From: Actinomycetes bacterium
Lineage (GTDB): Bacteria; Actinomycetota; Actinomycetes; Prado026
NCBI GenBank assembly: GCA_036510875.1
Contig: DATCDE010000188.1
Span: 1 to 36,556 of the forward strand
Reading direction: 5' to 3'
DNA: 36,556 nucleotides
This document shows, in pieces, positions 1-11,465 of the stretch (positions are counted from its first letter, which is position 1; the number at the start of each line of letters is the position of its first letter). The notes under the pieces are model-generated. The model saw only the letters and a list, made by a program, of their open reading frames with translations. It ran no database searches and was not told where the DNA came from. The position numbers were made by a program, and so were the translations under genes.

Positions 1-359
<359 letters not shown>

Positions 360-638
360 TGTCTAGCCGAGTCACCGCTAGGCGGTGCTCGAACCGGAGA
401 GCGGTGACACCGATGGAATAATCGGTGCACCGTTCGTGATTCTGGCGTTGATCAGACGTCACTTGCGTCTGTCATCACCAAAGGAATTCCGTCTCGGGGT
501 GCGTGCGGACCAGATGGTCCGTCGCCACCGTCGAGAACGGGGTTTTTGGCATTGACTTTCGGCACGCTGTTGAGTTCTCAAGGAGCGGACGCGCACCTGA
601 CCAGGCGCCTCTCGGCCCTGATCGGGGGCAACCGTTCT
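360..638 (-). other. rRNA operon 5' leader (transcribed spacer)
   Basis: This stretch without a gene is the transcribed leader between promoter P2 and mature 16S. It contains the antitermination-like motif at 551-585 and a perfect 6-bp hairpin (CAGACG / CGTCTG, 453-471, 7-base loop) about 95 bases before the mature end. The hairpin could take part in pre-16S folding or processing. The large open frames on the plus strand here have no ribosome binding site and no recognisable product. Confidence 0.75.
551..585 (-). promoter_or_regulatory. Conserved rRNA leader motif, boxA/antitermination or processing element
   Basis: Read on the minus strand, the segment contains CTTGAGAACTCAACAG followed by CGTGCCGAAAGTC. 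The core TTGAG-AA-CTCAA is a short palindrome. Motifs of this TTGAGAACTCAACAG form are familiar in leaders and spacers of actinobacterial rRNA operons, where they overlap boxA-type antitermination or RNase III processing signals. Its location about 190 bases upstream of mature 16S fits that role. Exact function is inferred from position and sequence. Confidence 0.65.
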
Positions 639-667
639 ACTGTACCGGAGCCTGGTCAGCCCAGCAA
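639..667 (-). promoter_or_regulatory. rRNA operon promoter P2 (-35 TTGCTG, 17 bp, -10 TACAGT)
   Basis: On the minus strand a -35 box TTGCTG (662-667) and a -10 box TACAGT (639-644) are separated by exactly 17 bases. Transcription would start near 632 and read through the leader into 16S. It lies downstream of P1, giving the tandem-promoter arrangement usual for rRNA operons. Confidence 0.7.
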
Positions 668-802
668 ATCGGGCCGTCCGCCGCTCCCCCGCGCGCTCAA
701 GCAGTCCCCGACTTGCGCCGGTGACTGTGTGACCATCCGGGTTGCGCCCCGGGACCGGCCACCGTTCGGTGTCCGTTCCTCCCCGCCGGGCGACAGGACG
801 TA

Positions 803-831
803 ACAGTACGTACCCGTGCGGGTCACGTCAA
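803..831 (-). promoter_or_regulatory. rRNA operon promoter P1 (-35 TTGACG, 17 bp, -10 TACTGT)
   Basis: On the minus strand a near-consensus -35 TTGACG (826-831) and -10 TACTGT (803-808) are separated by exactly 17 bases. The -35 box begins only about 30 bases after the tyrS stop codon. Transcription would start near 796. This is the best sigma70-type promoter in the window by sequence. Confidence 0.75.
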
Positions 832-860
832 ATCAGGGTCCCGCAACGGCTTTTCGCCGG

Positions 861-2138
861 TCAGGCGACCCAGTTCCGGACCCCCGCCATGGCCCGCTTC
901 CCCCTGCGCAGCACCAGCCAGCGACCGTGCAGGTACTCCGCTGCGGCGGGCACCTGGTCCGCCTCGTCAGAGCCCAGCCGGCGGTTGTTCGCGTGCACGC
1001 CGCCCTCGCCGATGGCCCGTCGGGCCGCCGACTTGCTGGCCACCAAACCGGTGGCCACGAGCAGGTCCGCGTACGTGCTGTCGGCGGTCGCCTCGGTGTG
1101 CGGAGCCTCGGTGAGCGCCGCCTCGAGGACGTCGGCGTCCAGCTCGCGCATCTCGCCCTGCCCGAACAGCGCGCGGCTGGCGGCGACGGCCCGCTCAGCC
1201 TCCGACTCACCGTGCAGGAGGGCCGTGAGGTCGCGGGCCAGCGTCCGTTGCGCCTCGCGGCCCGCCGGGCTCTGCGCGACGGCCCGCTCCAGCTCCTCGA
1301 TCTCCTCCCGGGAGCGGAAGCTGAACACCCGCAGGTACCGCACGACGTCCCGGTCGTCGGCGTTGACCCAGTGCTGGTAGAACGCGTACGGCGAGGTCAA
1401 TGAGGGGTCCAGCCACAGCGCGCCGGACTCCGTCTTGCCGAACTTGGTGCCGTCGGCCTTGGTAAGCAGCGGCGTGGACAGCGCGTGCACCCGGTCGCTG
1501 GTGACCCGCCGGATCAGGTCTACCCCGGCCGTGATGTTGCCCCACTGGTCGCTGCCGCCCAGCTGTAGGTCGCAGCCGTATCGGCGGTGCAGCTCGAGGA
1601 AGTCGTTGCTCTGCAACAGCACGTAGCTGAACTCGGTGTAGCTGATGCCGGGGCCGGCCAGCCGCACCGAGACCGCCTCGCGGTCGAGCATCCGGTTGAC
1701 GCTGAAGTGCTTGCCGATGTCGCGCAGCAGCTCGATGGCGGACAGTGGCGCCGTCCACACCACGTTGTCGACCAGGGTGGCGGCGGCCAGCCCGTCGAAG
1801 TCGAGGAACGGCTCGATCTGGCGGCGCAGCCGCGACGTCCACTCGGCGACCACCGCCGGGTCGTTGAGGGTGCGCTCCCCGGTCTCCTTCGGGTCGCCGA
1901 TCAGCCCGGTCGCCCCGCCCACCAGTGCGAGCGGCCGGTGCCCGGCCTGCTGCAGCCGGCGGGCCGTGAGCACCTGCACGAGGTGGCCCACGTGCAGGCT
2001 CGGCGCCGTCGGGTCGAAGCCCACGTAGAAGGTCACCGGGCCGGCGGCCAGCGCCGCCCTCAGCGCGTCGGGGTCGGTGCTGACGGCGATCAGGCCGCGC
2101 CACTGCAGCTCGTCGAAGATGTCGGTCACAGCGGTCAT
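861..2138 (-). CDS. tyrS: Tyrosyl-tRNA synthetase
   Basis: The 425-residue cytoplasmic class I aminoacyl-tRNA synthetase charges tRNA-Tyr with tyrosine using ATP. The HIGH motif appears as HVGH (residues 49-52) and the KMSKS loop as KFGKT (232-236). The C-terminal S4-type RNA-binding domain (about 360-425) includes the stretch [14 protein letters not shown]. Length matches the bacterial TyrRS family. The ATG start overlaps the last bases of the upstream glycosylase gene by 4 bases (ATGA), so the two are probably co-transcribed and translationally coupled. The rRNA promoter P1 begins about 30 bases beyond the stop, with only a weak 4-bp hairpin (CGGC/GCCG) in between, so tyrS read-through into the rRNA leader is possible. 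Confidence 0.97.
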   Translation of the reverse strand: MTAVTDIFDELQWRGLIAVSTDPDALRAALAAGPVTFYVGFDPTAPSLHVGHLVQVLTARRLQQAGHRPLALVGGATGLIGDPKETGERTLNDPAVVAEWTSRLRRQIEPFLDFDGLAAATLVDNVVWTAPLSAIELLRDIGKHFSVNRMLDREAVSVRLAGPGISYTEFSYVLLQSNDFLELHRRYGCDLQLGGSDQWGNITAGVDLIRRVTSDRVHALSTPLLTKADGTKFGKTESGALWLDPSLTSPYAFYQHWVNADDRDVVRYLRVFSFRSREEIEELERAVAQSPAGREAQRTLARDLTALLHGESEAERAVAASRALFGQGEMRELDADVLEAALTEAPHTEATADSTYADLLVATGLVASKSAARRAIGEGGVHANNRRLGSDEADQVPAAAEYLHGRWLVLRRGKRAMAGVRNWVA

Positions 2139-2773
2139 CCTCCCGTACGCCGCGCCGCGGGGCGGTACCGGCTGACCGTGGCCTCACCGGGCAGCCAGAA
2201 CCGCCACGGCCGGGCCGGCGCGGCCGACAGCCCCACCCGGGGGCCGGTCAGCACCTCGACCGGTCCGGCCGCGGCCGACCGCAGCCGCAGCGGACCCGCC
2301 GGGTCGAACAGGTCGGCCCCGTCGAGACCGCCGTCCACCCCGAGCGCCTGGGCCAGCCGGGCCGGTCCCTGCGCCAGCTCCGCATCGGTGCGGGCGGCCG
2401 GCCGGCGGGCCCGGGCCAGCTCCATCCCGTCGACCACCTCACCGGCCCGCAGCAGCACCGCGCCGCCCTGCCCGGTCGGCCCGCAGACGACATTGAGGCA
2501 CCAGTGCATGCCGTAGGTGAAGTACACGTAGGCCAGGCCGGGCGGGCCGAACATGGCCGAGTTGCGGCGGGTCTCGCCGCGGTGCGCGTGCGAGCCCGGG
2601 TCCTCGCCCTGTCCGCCGTAGGCCTCCACCTCGGTGACCCGGACGGCGACGGCCCCCTCGGCGTCATGGTGCTCGACGACGGCGCCAAGCAGCAGCGGGG
2701 CAACCTGCTCCGGCGGCCCGGCCAGCTCACGCCGAAGGTCCACGCCGCGCATTGTGCCGTCACGGAACTCCAA
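2135..2773 (-). CDS. 3-methyladenine DNA glycosylase (AAG/MPG family)
   Basis: This is a base-excision repair enzyme of the alkyladenine glycosylase (Pur_DNA_glyco) family, which removes alkylated and deaminated purines from DNA. Recognisable family blocks are EVEAYGG (about residues 48-54), [16 protein letters not shown], and [16 protein letters not shown], with the catalytic glutamate in the first block and the conserved tyrosine-rich strand in the last. Length (212 residues, or 205 from the internal ATG at 2752) fits the family. The outermost start is TTG without a Shine-Dalgarno; the ATG at 2752 is equally likely and has GGAG 15 bases upstream, which is too far to decide. The gene overlaps tyrS by 4 bases and is divergent from the small gene at 2809. 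Confidence 0.92.
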   Translation of the reverse strand: MEFRDGTMRGVDLRRELAGPPEQVAPLLLGAVVEHHDAEGAVAVRVTEVEAYGGQGEDPGSHAHRGETRRNSAMFGPPGLAYVYFTYGMHWCLNVVCGPTGQGGAVLLRAGEVVDGMELARARRPAARTDAELAQGPARLAQALGVDGGLDGADLFDPAGPLRLRSAAAGPVEVLTGPRVGLSAAPARPWRFWLPGEATVSRYRPAARRTGG

Positions 2774-2808
2774 CCGGGTGGTCGCTCGTTCCCCGGGTGG
2801 AGGCGACC

Positions 2809-3105
2809 ATGACGACGACGCTGTCGTTCATCCAGGGCGAGCCGGACGACCAGGGGGCCCGGCTGAGCCGCAAGGACGGTGGCCACCACGAGGAGTGGAA
2901 CCCGATCGAGGGCCGATGGATCGCCACCTCGACGCTTCTCCGGTCGACGCCGGGTGAGGACGGGAAGGCGATCAGGCCGGTCGGCGAGCGCACCGCGATG
3001 GCAGACTTGATGGTCAAAGTGGAGGGGTTGGCGCCCGTCGACGTCGAGGTGGCACGGCGGCGCTGGCCGAGCGCATTCATCCGGGAGCGCTCCCAGCCCG
3101 CCTGA
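2809..3105 (+). CDS. Hypothetical protein, 98 residues
   Basis: I do not recognise this protein. The ATG at 2809 is preceded by GGAGG with a 5-base spacer, which favours it over the longer in-frame extension beginning at 2752. Codon third positions are mostly G or C, although somewhat less so than in the flanking genes, which supports real coding. The sequence is charged and soluble, with no signal peptide or membrane segment; it contains a WNPIEGRW patch and a C-terminal basic segment (ARRRWPSAFIRERS). It is divergent from the glycosylase gene (35 bases between starts) and convergent with argH (15 bases between stops), so it is a monocistronic insertion between two minus-strand operons. Confidence 0.7.
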   Translation: MTTTLSFIQGEPDDQGARLSRKDGGHHEEWNPIEGRWIATSTLLRSTPGEDGKAIRPVGERTAMADLMVKVEGLAPVDVEVARRRWPSAFIRERSQPA

Positions 3106-3120
3106 CGGCCAGCGGCCGCG

Positions 3121-5749
<2,629 letters not shown>

Positions 5750-5753
<4 letters not shown>

Positions 5754-6292
5754 GGGAGCTCTCCTTGCTGCGGTGGTTCCTCGGTTCCCGGCTCGTCGGG
5801 GTGAACGAGGTGGAGCAGGTGGGCCGCGACGGCGGCACCGCCGGCGGGGTCTCGGGCGACGATGAGCACGGTGTCGTCGCCCGCGATGCTGCCGATGATG
5901 TCCGGCAGCACCGTGTGGTCGATGGCCGAGGCCAGGTACTGCGCCCCGCCCGGCGGGGTGCGCAGCACCACGAGGTTGGCCGAGCTGTCCACCGACACGA
6001 GCAGGTCCTCGCAGCGCCGGCGCAGCCGCTCGACGGCGAGCGGCTCGTCGCTGGCCGGCCGCGGCGTGGTGTCGCCGCCCTCCCCAGGCACCGCGTAGCA
6101 CAGCTGGCCCGAGGCGTCTCGGACCCGGACGGCGCCCAGCTCGTCGAGGTCGCGGGAGAGCGTGGCCTGGGTCACGTGGAAGCCCTCGGCGGCCAGCAGC
6201 TCGGCCAGCTGAACCTGGGAGCGGACCAGCACCCGCGACAGCAGCACCACGATGCTCTGGTGCCGGGCGGCCTTGGTCCGCACGACGCTCAC
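5750..6292 (-). CDS. argR: Arginine repressor ArgR
   Basis: ArgR is the hexameric arginine-responsive transcription factor. The N-terminal winged helix-turn-helix includes the recognition helix region [13 protein letters not shown] (about 41-53), and the C-terminal oligomerisation and arginine-binding domain has GSIAGDDT (about 134-141). The GTG at 6292 overlaps the argD stop by 4 bases and gives 180 residues; an alternative GTG three codons later (6283) cannot be excluded. The gene sits inside the operon it is expected to repress, between argD and argG, giving autogenous feedback. The C-terminal tail ([14 protein letters not shown]) extends slightly past the usual end. Confidence 0.96.
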
Positions 6293-7512
6293 GACGCCAG
6301 CTCGGTCGGCTGGACGGCGTCCAGCGCGTAGGGCAGCACCTGGAGGAACTGCGCGACGTCTGCGTCGGTGAGCACGAGCGGCGGGGCCAGCCGCAGCACG
6401 GCCGGAGCCACCGCGTTGACCAGCACCCCGCGCTCGCGCAGCGCGGCCTCGGCGTCCCTGGCCACCGGCTGCGCGAGGACGATCCCGAGCAGCAGCCCGG
6501 CCCCGCGGACGTCCGCGACGAGGGGGTGCCCGAGCCCGCGCACGCCGTCGGCCAGCGCCCGGCCAACGACGGTGACCCGCTCGAGCAGGCCCTCGGCCTC
6601 GATGGTGTCCAGCACGGCAAGCGCGGCCGCGCAGCTCACCGGGTTCCCGCCGAAGGTGGAGCCGTGCTGGCCGGGGCCGAGCAGGCCGGCGGCGTCCCCG
6701 AAGGCCACGCAGGCTCCGATCGGCAGGCCGCCGCCCAGGCCCTTGGCGAGGGTGACGACATCCGGGGTGAGCCCGGCCGGCTGGTGGGCGAACCAGGCGC
6801 CGGTGCGACCGATGCCGGTCTGCACCTCGTCGAGCATGAGCAGCGCGCCGGCCGCGCGGGCGGCATCCTGCGCGGCGGCGAGGTAGCCGGCCGCGGGGGT
6901 CACCACGCCCCCCTCGCCCTGGATCGGCTCGAGCAGCACGGCCGCCGTGCGGTCGTCCACCGCCGCGGCCAGCGCGGCGGCGTCGCCGTACTCGACGAAC
7001 GTGACATCGCCGGGCAGCGGTCGGAACGGGTCGGCCTTGCCCGGCTGGCCGGTCAGCGACAGGGCGCCCATGGTGCGGCCGTGGAAGCCGCCCGCCGCGG
7101 CGACCATCCCGGTGCGCCCGGTGCGCCGGGCCAGCTTGAAGGCGGCCTCGTTGGCCTCGGCGCCGCTGTTGCAGAGGAAGACCCGCCCATCGCGGCCGAA
7201 CAGTCCGAGCAGCCGCTCGGCCAGCTGCACGGCGGGCGTGCTGATCGCCAGGTTGGACACGTGGCCGAGGGTGGACACCTGCCGGGTGACCGCCTCGACG
7301 ACCGCGGGGTGGGCGTGGCCCAGGGCGTTCACCGCGATGCCGGCCAGCAGGTCGAGGTACTCGCGGCCGTCGGCGTCGACGACGTGAGCCCCGCTGCCAC
7401 GGACCAGGGTCAGCGGCGGGGTGCCGTAGGTGTCCATGACCGAGGCCTGCCAGCGCCGCTGCCAGTCCTGAGTCGCCGGTCCGGTGACTGGCCCGGTGGT
7501 CGGCCCGGTCAC
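6289..7512 (-). CDS. argD: Acetylornithine aminotransferase
   Basis: This PLP-dependent class III aminotransferase converts N-acetylglutamate semialdehyde to N-acetylornithine with glutamate as amino donor. The Schiff-base lysine is K257 in [17 protein letters not shown] (116-122) and [12 protein letters not shown] (227-238) bind cofactor and substrate. The 407-residue length is normal. The GTG start at 7512 overlaps the argB stop by 4 bases. The first 15 residues are a TGP-rich repeat ([13 protein letters not shown]) absent from typical ArgD; if they are dispensable, a later start near residue 26 ([10 protein letters not shown]) would restore the usual N-terminus. Confidence 0.96.
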   Translation of the reverse strand: MTGPTTGPVTGPATQDWQRRWQASVMDTYGTPPLTLVRGSGAHVVDADGREYLDLLAGIAVNALGHAHPAVVEAVTRQVSTLGHVSNLAISTPAVQLAERLLGLFGRDGRVFLCNSGAEANEAAFKLARRTGRTGMVAAAGGFHGRTMGALSLTGQPGKADPFRPLPGDVTFVEYGDAAALAAAVDDRTAAVLLEPIQGEGGVVTPAAGYLAAAQDAARAAGALLMLDEVQTGIGRTGAWFAHQPAGLTPDVVTLAKGLGGGLPIGACVAFGDAAGLLGPGQHGSTFGGNPVSCAAALAVLDTIEAEGLLERVTVVGRALADGVRGLGHPLVADVRGAGLLLGIVLAQPVARDAEAALRERGVLVNAVAPAVLRLAPPLVLTDADVAQFLQVLPYALDAVQPTELAS

Positions 7513-8387
7513 GGCAGCACCTGCGTCCCGACGCCCGCGGTGGTGAACACCTCGAGCAGCAGCGCGTGCGGGACCCGGCCGTCGAGCACGTGCGCCTTGC
7601 GGACGCCGCCGCGCACCGCCCGCAGGCAGGCCTCCATCTTGGGCACCATGCCGGACGACAGACCGGGCAGCAGCGTCTCGAGCTCGGCCGCGGTGAGCTC
7701 GCTGTGCAGCTCGTCGCTCTCCGGCCAGTTCGCGTACAGCCCCTCGACGTCGGTGAGCACGATGAGCTTCTCGGCGTCCAGGGCCACGGCCAGCGCCGCG
7801 GCCGCGGTGTCCGCGTTGACGTTGTAGACCGATCCGTCGTCGCCGCGGGCGACACTGGAGACGACCGGGATGAGCCCGTCGTCCAGCAGCCCGCTCACGA
7901 ACGCCGGTTCCACCCGGACGACGTCGCCGACGAGGCCCACGTCGACCTCCTCGCCGTCGACCACGGCCGGACGCCGGACGGCGGTGAACAGGTGGGCGTC
8001 CTCCCCCGACATGCCGACCGCGAACGGGCCGTGCGCGTTGACCAGGCCGACGACCTCGCGCTGCACCTGGCCGGTGAGGACCATGCGCACGACGTCCATG
8101 GCCTCCGGGGTGGTGACCCGCAGGCCGCCACGGAACTCGTTGGCCACGCCCAGGGTGTCGAGCATCGCGGTGATCTGCGGGCCGCCGCCGTGGACGACGA
8201 CCGGCTTGAGCCCGGCCAGCCGCAGGAACACGACGTCCTCGGCGAAGGCCCGCCTGAGCTCCGCGTCGACCATCGCGTTGCCGCCGTACTTGACCACGAC
8301 GGTGGCGCCGTGGAACCGCTCGAGCCAGGGCAGCGCCTCGGCCAGGACGCCGGCCTTGGCCAGGGCCTCGGCGTGCCGGGTGCTCAT
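7509..8387 (-). CDS. argB: Acetylglutamate kinase
   Basis: It phosphorylates N-acetylglutamate, the usual control point of arginine synthesis. The amino-acid kinase fold is shown by VVKYGGNAM (about 31-39), the glycine-rich loop VHGGGPQI (65-72) and the C-terminal ATP-binding region around [10 protein letters not shown] and [13 protein letters not shown]. The ATG at 8387 overlaps argJ by 4 bases (ATGA) and yields 292 residues, the normal length. The N-terminal helix preceding the kinase core ([18 protein letters not shown]) is of the kind found in arginine-inhibited hexameric enzymes, so feedback inhibition is plausible but inferred. Confidence 0.97.
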   Translation of the reverse strand: MSTRHAEALAKAGVLAEALPWLERFHGATVVVKYGGNAMVDAELRRAFAEDVVFLRLAGLKPVVVHGGGPQITAMLDTLGVANEFRGGLRVTTPEAMDVVRMVLTGQVQREVVGLVNAHGPFAVGMSGEDAHLFTAVRRPAVVDGEEVDVGLVGDVVRVEPAFVSGLLDDGLIPVVSSVARGDDGSVYNVNADTAAAALAVALDAEKLIVLTDVEGLYANWPESDELHSELTAAELETLLPGLSSGMVPKMEACLRAVRGGVRKAHVLDGRVPHALLLEVFTTAGVGTQVLP

Positions 8388-9535
8388 GTGGAGTACGCCG
8401 AGTTCTCGTGCACGTAGGCCAGCGACAGGTCGTTGGTCAGCACGGTGGCGCACTCGGCGCCGGCCTGCAGCCCGATGGTGATGGCGACGGCCCGGCCGGA
8501 CATGTCGACGAGCGACCGGTCGACGGCCCCGGCCCCGTCCCGGCAGACCTCGACGCCGTTGATGCCGACCGACACCCGGTCGGGGTCGAATAGCGCCGTG
8601 GTCATGCCGACCGCGGCCAGGATGCGGCCCCAGTTCGGATCCGAGCCGAAGATCGCGCACTTGACCAGGTTGTCGCGCGCGACCGCCCTGCCGACCTCGA
8701 CCGCGTCCGCGGTGCTGGCGGCCCCCTCGACGGTGATCGCGATGTCCTTCGTGGAGCCCTCGGCGTCCGCGAGCAGCCGGTGGGCCAGCCCGGCGCAGGC
8801 CATGGTGATCGCGGCCCGCAGCTCGGCCGCGTCGGGGGTGACGCCCGAGGCTCCGCTGGCCAGCAACAGCACGGTGTCGTTGGTGGAGGTGCTGCCGTCG
8901 GAGTCCAGCCGGTCGAACGTCTCGGCCGTGGCGGCCCGCAGCGCGGCGTCGAGGGTGCCGGCGTCGGCGACGGCGTCGGTGGTGAGGACGACGAGCATGG
9001 TGGCCAGCGACGGGGCCAGCATGCCGGCGCCCTTGGCCATGCCACCGACCGACCAGCCGGACGCGGCCACGTGCACCTGCTTGGCCACCGAGTCGGTCGT
9101 CATGATCGCGTGGGCGGCGTCCCGGCCGCCGTCGTCCGCCAGCGCCTTGGCGGCCTCGGTGACGCCGGTCAGCAGCCGGTCCATCGGCAGTCGCTCTCCG
9201 ATCAGGCCGGTGGAGCAGACGGCGACCTCCCCCGGCCCGCAGCCGAGCAGCCCGGCCACGTGCTCGGCGGTGGCGTGAGCGTCCTGGAAACCGCCGGGGC
9301 CGGTGCAGGCGTTGGCACCACCGGCGTTGAGGACGACGGCGTGCAGCTCGCCGGCGGCGAGTACCCGCTGGCTCCACAGCACCGGCGCGGCCTTGACCCG
9401 GTTGCGGGTGAACACGCCCGCGGCGGCCTGCAGCGGGCCGTCGTTCACCACCAGCGCGACGTCGGCGGCGCCGCTGCTCTTCAGCCCGGCGACGACGCCG
9501 GAGGCGCTGAACCCGGCTGGTGCGGTGACGCTCAC
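8384..9535 (-). CDS. argJ: Bifunctional ornithine acetyltransferase/N-acetylglutamate synthase
   Basis: ArgJ transfers the acetyl group from N-acetylornithine to glutamate, making the pathway cyclic; some members also use acetyl-CoA. The self-cleavage site is visible as [14 protein letters not shown], where T179 would become the N-terminal nucleophile of the beta chain. The oxyanion-hole region [11 protein letters not shown] is at about 107-117. The GTG at 9535 overlaps the argC stop (GTGA) and gives 383 residues. Whether this enzyme is mono- or bifunctional cannot be read from sequence; no separate argA or argE lies in the operon. Confidence 0.97.
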   Translation of the reverse strand: MSVTAPAGFSASGVVAGLKSSGAADVALVVNDGPLQAAAGVFTRNRVKAAPVLWSQRVLAAGELHAVVLNAGGANACTGPGGFQDAHATAEHVAGLLGCGPGEVAVCSTGLIGERLPMDRLLTGVTEAAKALADDGGRDAAHAIMTTDSVAKQVHVAASGWSVGGMAKGAGMLAPSLATMLVVLTTDAVADAGTLDAALRAATAETFDRLDSDGSTSTNDTVLLLASGASGVTPDAAELRAAITMACAGLAHRLLADAEGSTKDIAITVEGAASTADAVEVGRAVARDNLVKCAIFGSDPNWGRILAAVGMTTALFDPDRVSVGINGVEVCRDGAGAVDRSLVDMSGRAVAITIGLQAGAECATVLTNDLSLAYVHENSAYST

Positions 9536-10563
9536 GGGGTGACTCCCAAGGCGGTGAGGCCGACGGTCTCCGGCAGGCCGAGGACGAGGTTGGCGTTCTG
9601 CACGGCCTGACCGGCCGCGCCCTTGCCGAGGTTGTCGATCGCCACGGTGACCACGGCGCGGCCGGCGTGGGTGTCGGCCGCGGCCTGCAGCACCGCGCCG
9701 TTGGAGCCGGCGGTGGCCTTCGTGGTGGGCCACTCGCCCTCGGGCAGCAACCGCACGAACGGCTCGCCGTCGTAGGCCGCCGCCAGGGCGTCGCGCAGGG
9801 TGCCCGTGCTCACGCCGGGGGCCAGCCGGGCCGTGCACGCGGCCAAGATCCCGCGCGGCATGGGCGCGAGCAGCGGGGTGAAGGAGACCGTGACGGAGGT
9901 GCCCGCGGCCCGGCTGAGGGTCTGCTCCATCTCCGGGGTGTGCTGATGGACGCCGCCGGCCTTGTACGCCGACACGGCGCCGGCCACGGTGCTCGCCAGC
10001 AGGGCGTCGCTGGCCTTGCGCCCGGCACCGCTGGTGCCCGAGGCGGCCACGACGACGACGTCGGCCGGTTCGACCAGCCCCGCCGCGAGCAGCGGGGCCA
10101 GGCCGAGGGCCACCGAGGTCGGGTAGCAGCCCGGGTTGGCCACCCGGGTGGACGCCGCGACGGCGGCGCGTGCCCCCGGCAGCTCGGGCAGCCCGTAGGT
10201 CCAGGTGCCGGCGTGCGGTCCGCCGTAGTAGTGCTCCCAGGCGTTGTGGTCGACCAGCCGGAAGTCGGCGCCGAGGTCCACCACGGCGAGGCCCACCGGC
10301 AGCCGCTCGACCAGGGTGGCGGACTCGCCGTGCGGCAGGGCCAGGAACACCAGGTCGGCGTCGGCGAGCGTCTCGGCGTCCGTGGGGGCGAGGACGACGT
10401 CGGCGAGCGGGCCGAGCCCGGGGTGCAGGGCGGCGACCGTGCGCCCGGCCGCGCTCGCCGCGGCCACCGGGCCGACCTCGAGCTCGGGGTGTCCAAGGAT
10501 CAGCCGCAGCAGCTCGCCACCGGCGTACCCGCTGGCTCCCGCGACGGCCACCCGCATCCCCAT
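9532..10563 (-). CDS. argC: N-acetyl-gamma-glutamyl-phosphate reductase
   Basis: It reduces N-acetylglutamyl phosphate to the semialdehyde with NADPH. The Rossmann signature [17 protein letters not shown] opens the protein and the catalytic cysteine is C146 in NPGCYPTS. The 343-residue length is standard. It is the first gene of the arg operon. The start ATG at 10563 has no Shine-Dalgarno; a second ATG two codons later could also serve. A -10 box ends only 8 bases before the ATG, so the transcript is predicted to begin at or within a few bases of the start codon. Confidence 0.97.
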   Translation of the reverse strand: MGMRVAVAGASGYAGGELLRLILGHPELEVGPVAAASAAGRTVAALHPGLGPLADVVLAPTDAETLADADLVFLALPHGESATLVERLPVGLAVVDLGADFRLVDHNAWEHYYGGPHAGTWTYGLPELPGARAAVAASTRVANPGCYPTSVALGLAPLLAAGLVEPADVVVVAASGTSGAGRKASDALLASTVAGAVSAYKAGGVHQHTPEMEQTLSRAAGTSVTVSFTPLLAPMPRGILAACTARLAPGVSTGTLRDALAAAYDGEPFVRLLPEGEWPTTKATAGSNGAVLQAAADTHAGRAVVTVAIDNLGKGAAGQAVQNANLVLGLPETVGLTALGVTP

Positions 10564-10571
10564 GGCTCAAC

Positions 10572-10600
10572 AACATACGGAGCATCGGATGGCTATGCAA
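10572..10600 (-). promoter_or_regulatory. arg operon promoter with possible ARG box
   Basis: On the minus strand a -35 TTGCAT (10595-10600) and a -10 TATGTT (10572-10577) are separated by exactly 17 bases, and the ATG of argC starts 9 bases after the -10. The -35 and spacer form an imperfect dyad, GCAT-N9-ATGC (within TTGCATAGCCATCCGATGC). Actinobacterial ArgR operators use TGCAT-type half sites, so ArgR bound here would cover the -35 box. The promoter elements are directly visible; the ARG box assignment is inference. Confidence 0.6.
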
Positions 10601-10659
10601 ACCGCCGGGCCGGCCGGCCAGCGTCCTACGGCGCACAGGAGGGACCCGTCATGCAGGTG

Positions 10660-11361
10660 CTAAGCGGGGGTGCCGAGCGGGATGAGGTAGACGGCGCGCT
10701 CGCCGTGGGGCAGGGCGAGGGCGGCCGCGACCAGGTCCCGGTCGAAGGCGCCGATGGTCACCCCGCCAAGGCCGAGCGGGATCGCCTGGAGCATGACGTT
10801 CTGCGCGGCATGCCCGGCCTCGAGCAGCGCGTACCGCTGCGCCAGCGAGCCGTACTTGGCCGCCGTGCGGGCCACCACCGAGGTGATCACCAGGATCGCG
10901 GGGGCACCGGCCGCGGCGTCCTGGTCGACCGCGCGGGCCAGCTCAGTACGGGCCTGGGAGTCCGTCCACACCTGCGCCTGGTGGCCCTGCGGCAGGTAGT
11001 GCCGGACCTCACCGGCCGTCACGAGGTACACCTCGAGCGGGTACAGCGCGCCGGCCGACGGCGCCGTCCGGCCGCCCCAGTCGCGGGTGATGCCCTGGGC
11101 GGCCCACAGCAGCTGACCGATCTGCTCCCGGGTCAGCTCAGCCGCGGTGAACGACCGAACCGAGGCGCGGCGGCGCAGCGCCTCCTCCACCGAGACGTCG
11201 CCGCTGGTGCTGGGGGACGGCAGCGCCTGGACGGTGGCCGCCAACCGCAGCGTCCTGGCCCGCTCGGCCACGCCGTCGCCGGAGCAGCCAGCCGCCAGCG
11301 CGGCCACGAGCACCACCGCCAGCGCGACGGTGCGCCCGACCCCGGTGGTCCGACTGCGCAC
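10660..11361 (-). CDS. Exported lipoprotein with nitroreductase (SagB-like) fold
   Basis: This 233-residue protein begins with a lipoprotein signal: a basic N-terminus, a hydrophobic core (VALAVVLVAALAAG) and a lipobox ending at C26 (LAAGC). The remainder is a nitroreductase domain of the SagB/oxidase type: RRRASVRSF (FMN phosphate contact, about 63-71), TAPSAGALYPLEVYLV, and EAGHAAQNVMLQAIPLGLGG. Such enzymes bind FMN and use NAD(P)H or oxidise bound substrates. A membrane-anchored extracytoplasmic location is unusual because the fold normally works in the cytoplasm. No azoline-peptide genes are nearby. The GTG at 11361 has no Shine-Dalgarno; a GACGCT hexamer 6 bases upstream fits a leaderless start. 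Substrate unknown. Confidence 0.82.
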   Translation of the reverse strand: MRSRTTGVGRTVALAVVLVAALAAGCSGDGVAERARTLRLAATVQALPSPSTSGDVSVEEALRRRASVRSFTAAELTREQIGQLLWAAQGITRDWGGRTAPSAGALYPLEVYLVTAGEVRHYLPQGHQAQVWTDSQARTELARAVDQDAAAGAPAILVITSVVARTAAKYGSLAQRYALLEAGHAAQNVMLQAIPLGLGGVTIGAFDRDLVAAALALPHGERAVYLIPLGTPA

Positions 11362-11402
11362 CGGTCCAGCGTCGCCTGACGCGGGCGAACGGGTCCAGAG
11401 CC

Positions 11403-11438
11403 GATGGTCACTGTGATGGTCACCGTGATGGTCACGGG
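11403..11438. repeat. Three tandem 12-bp units with alternating GTGA/TCAC half sites
   Basis: The unit GATGGTCACYGT is repeated three times in a row (the last differs in its final bases). The result is an array of alternating TCAC and GTGA half sites, for example TCACTGTGA and GTGATGGTCAC, each a small dyad. It lies between two divergent genes and ends 28 bases before the aldo/keto reductase start, which is the place and form of an operator for a dimeric regulator. The regulator is not identifiable from this window. Confidence 0.6.
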
Positions 11439-11465
11439 GCCATCGCGCCGTGGCAGGCTGGGCCC

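Noticed and set aside
845-860. Small hairpin after tyrS as a terminator
   Set aside because: Only a 4-bp stem (CGGC/GCCG) with no U-tract; too weak to call.
1587-2516. Long plus-strand open frame opposite tyrS and the glycosylase
   Set aside because: It is the antisense shadow of G/C-biased coding; composition is rich in Arg, Gly and His, with no family features.
9667-11379. 570-codon plus-strand frame opposite argC and the nitroreductase gene
   Set aside because: It crosses two recognised genes and their promoter; composition is that of an antisense frame.
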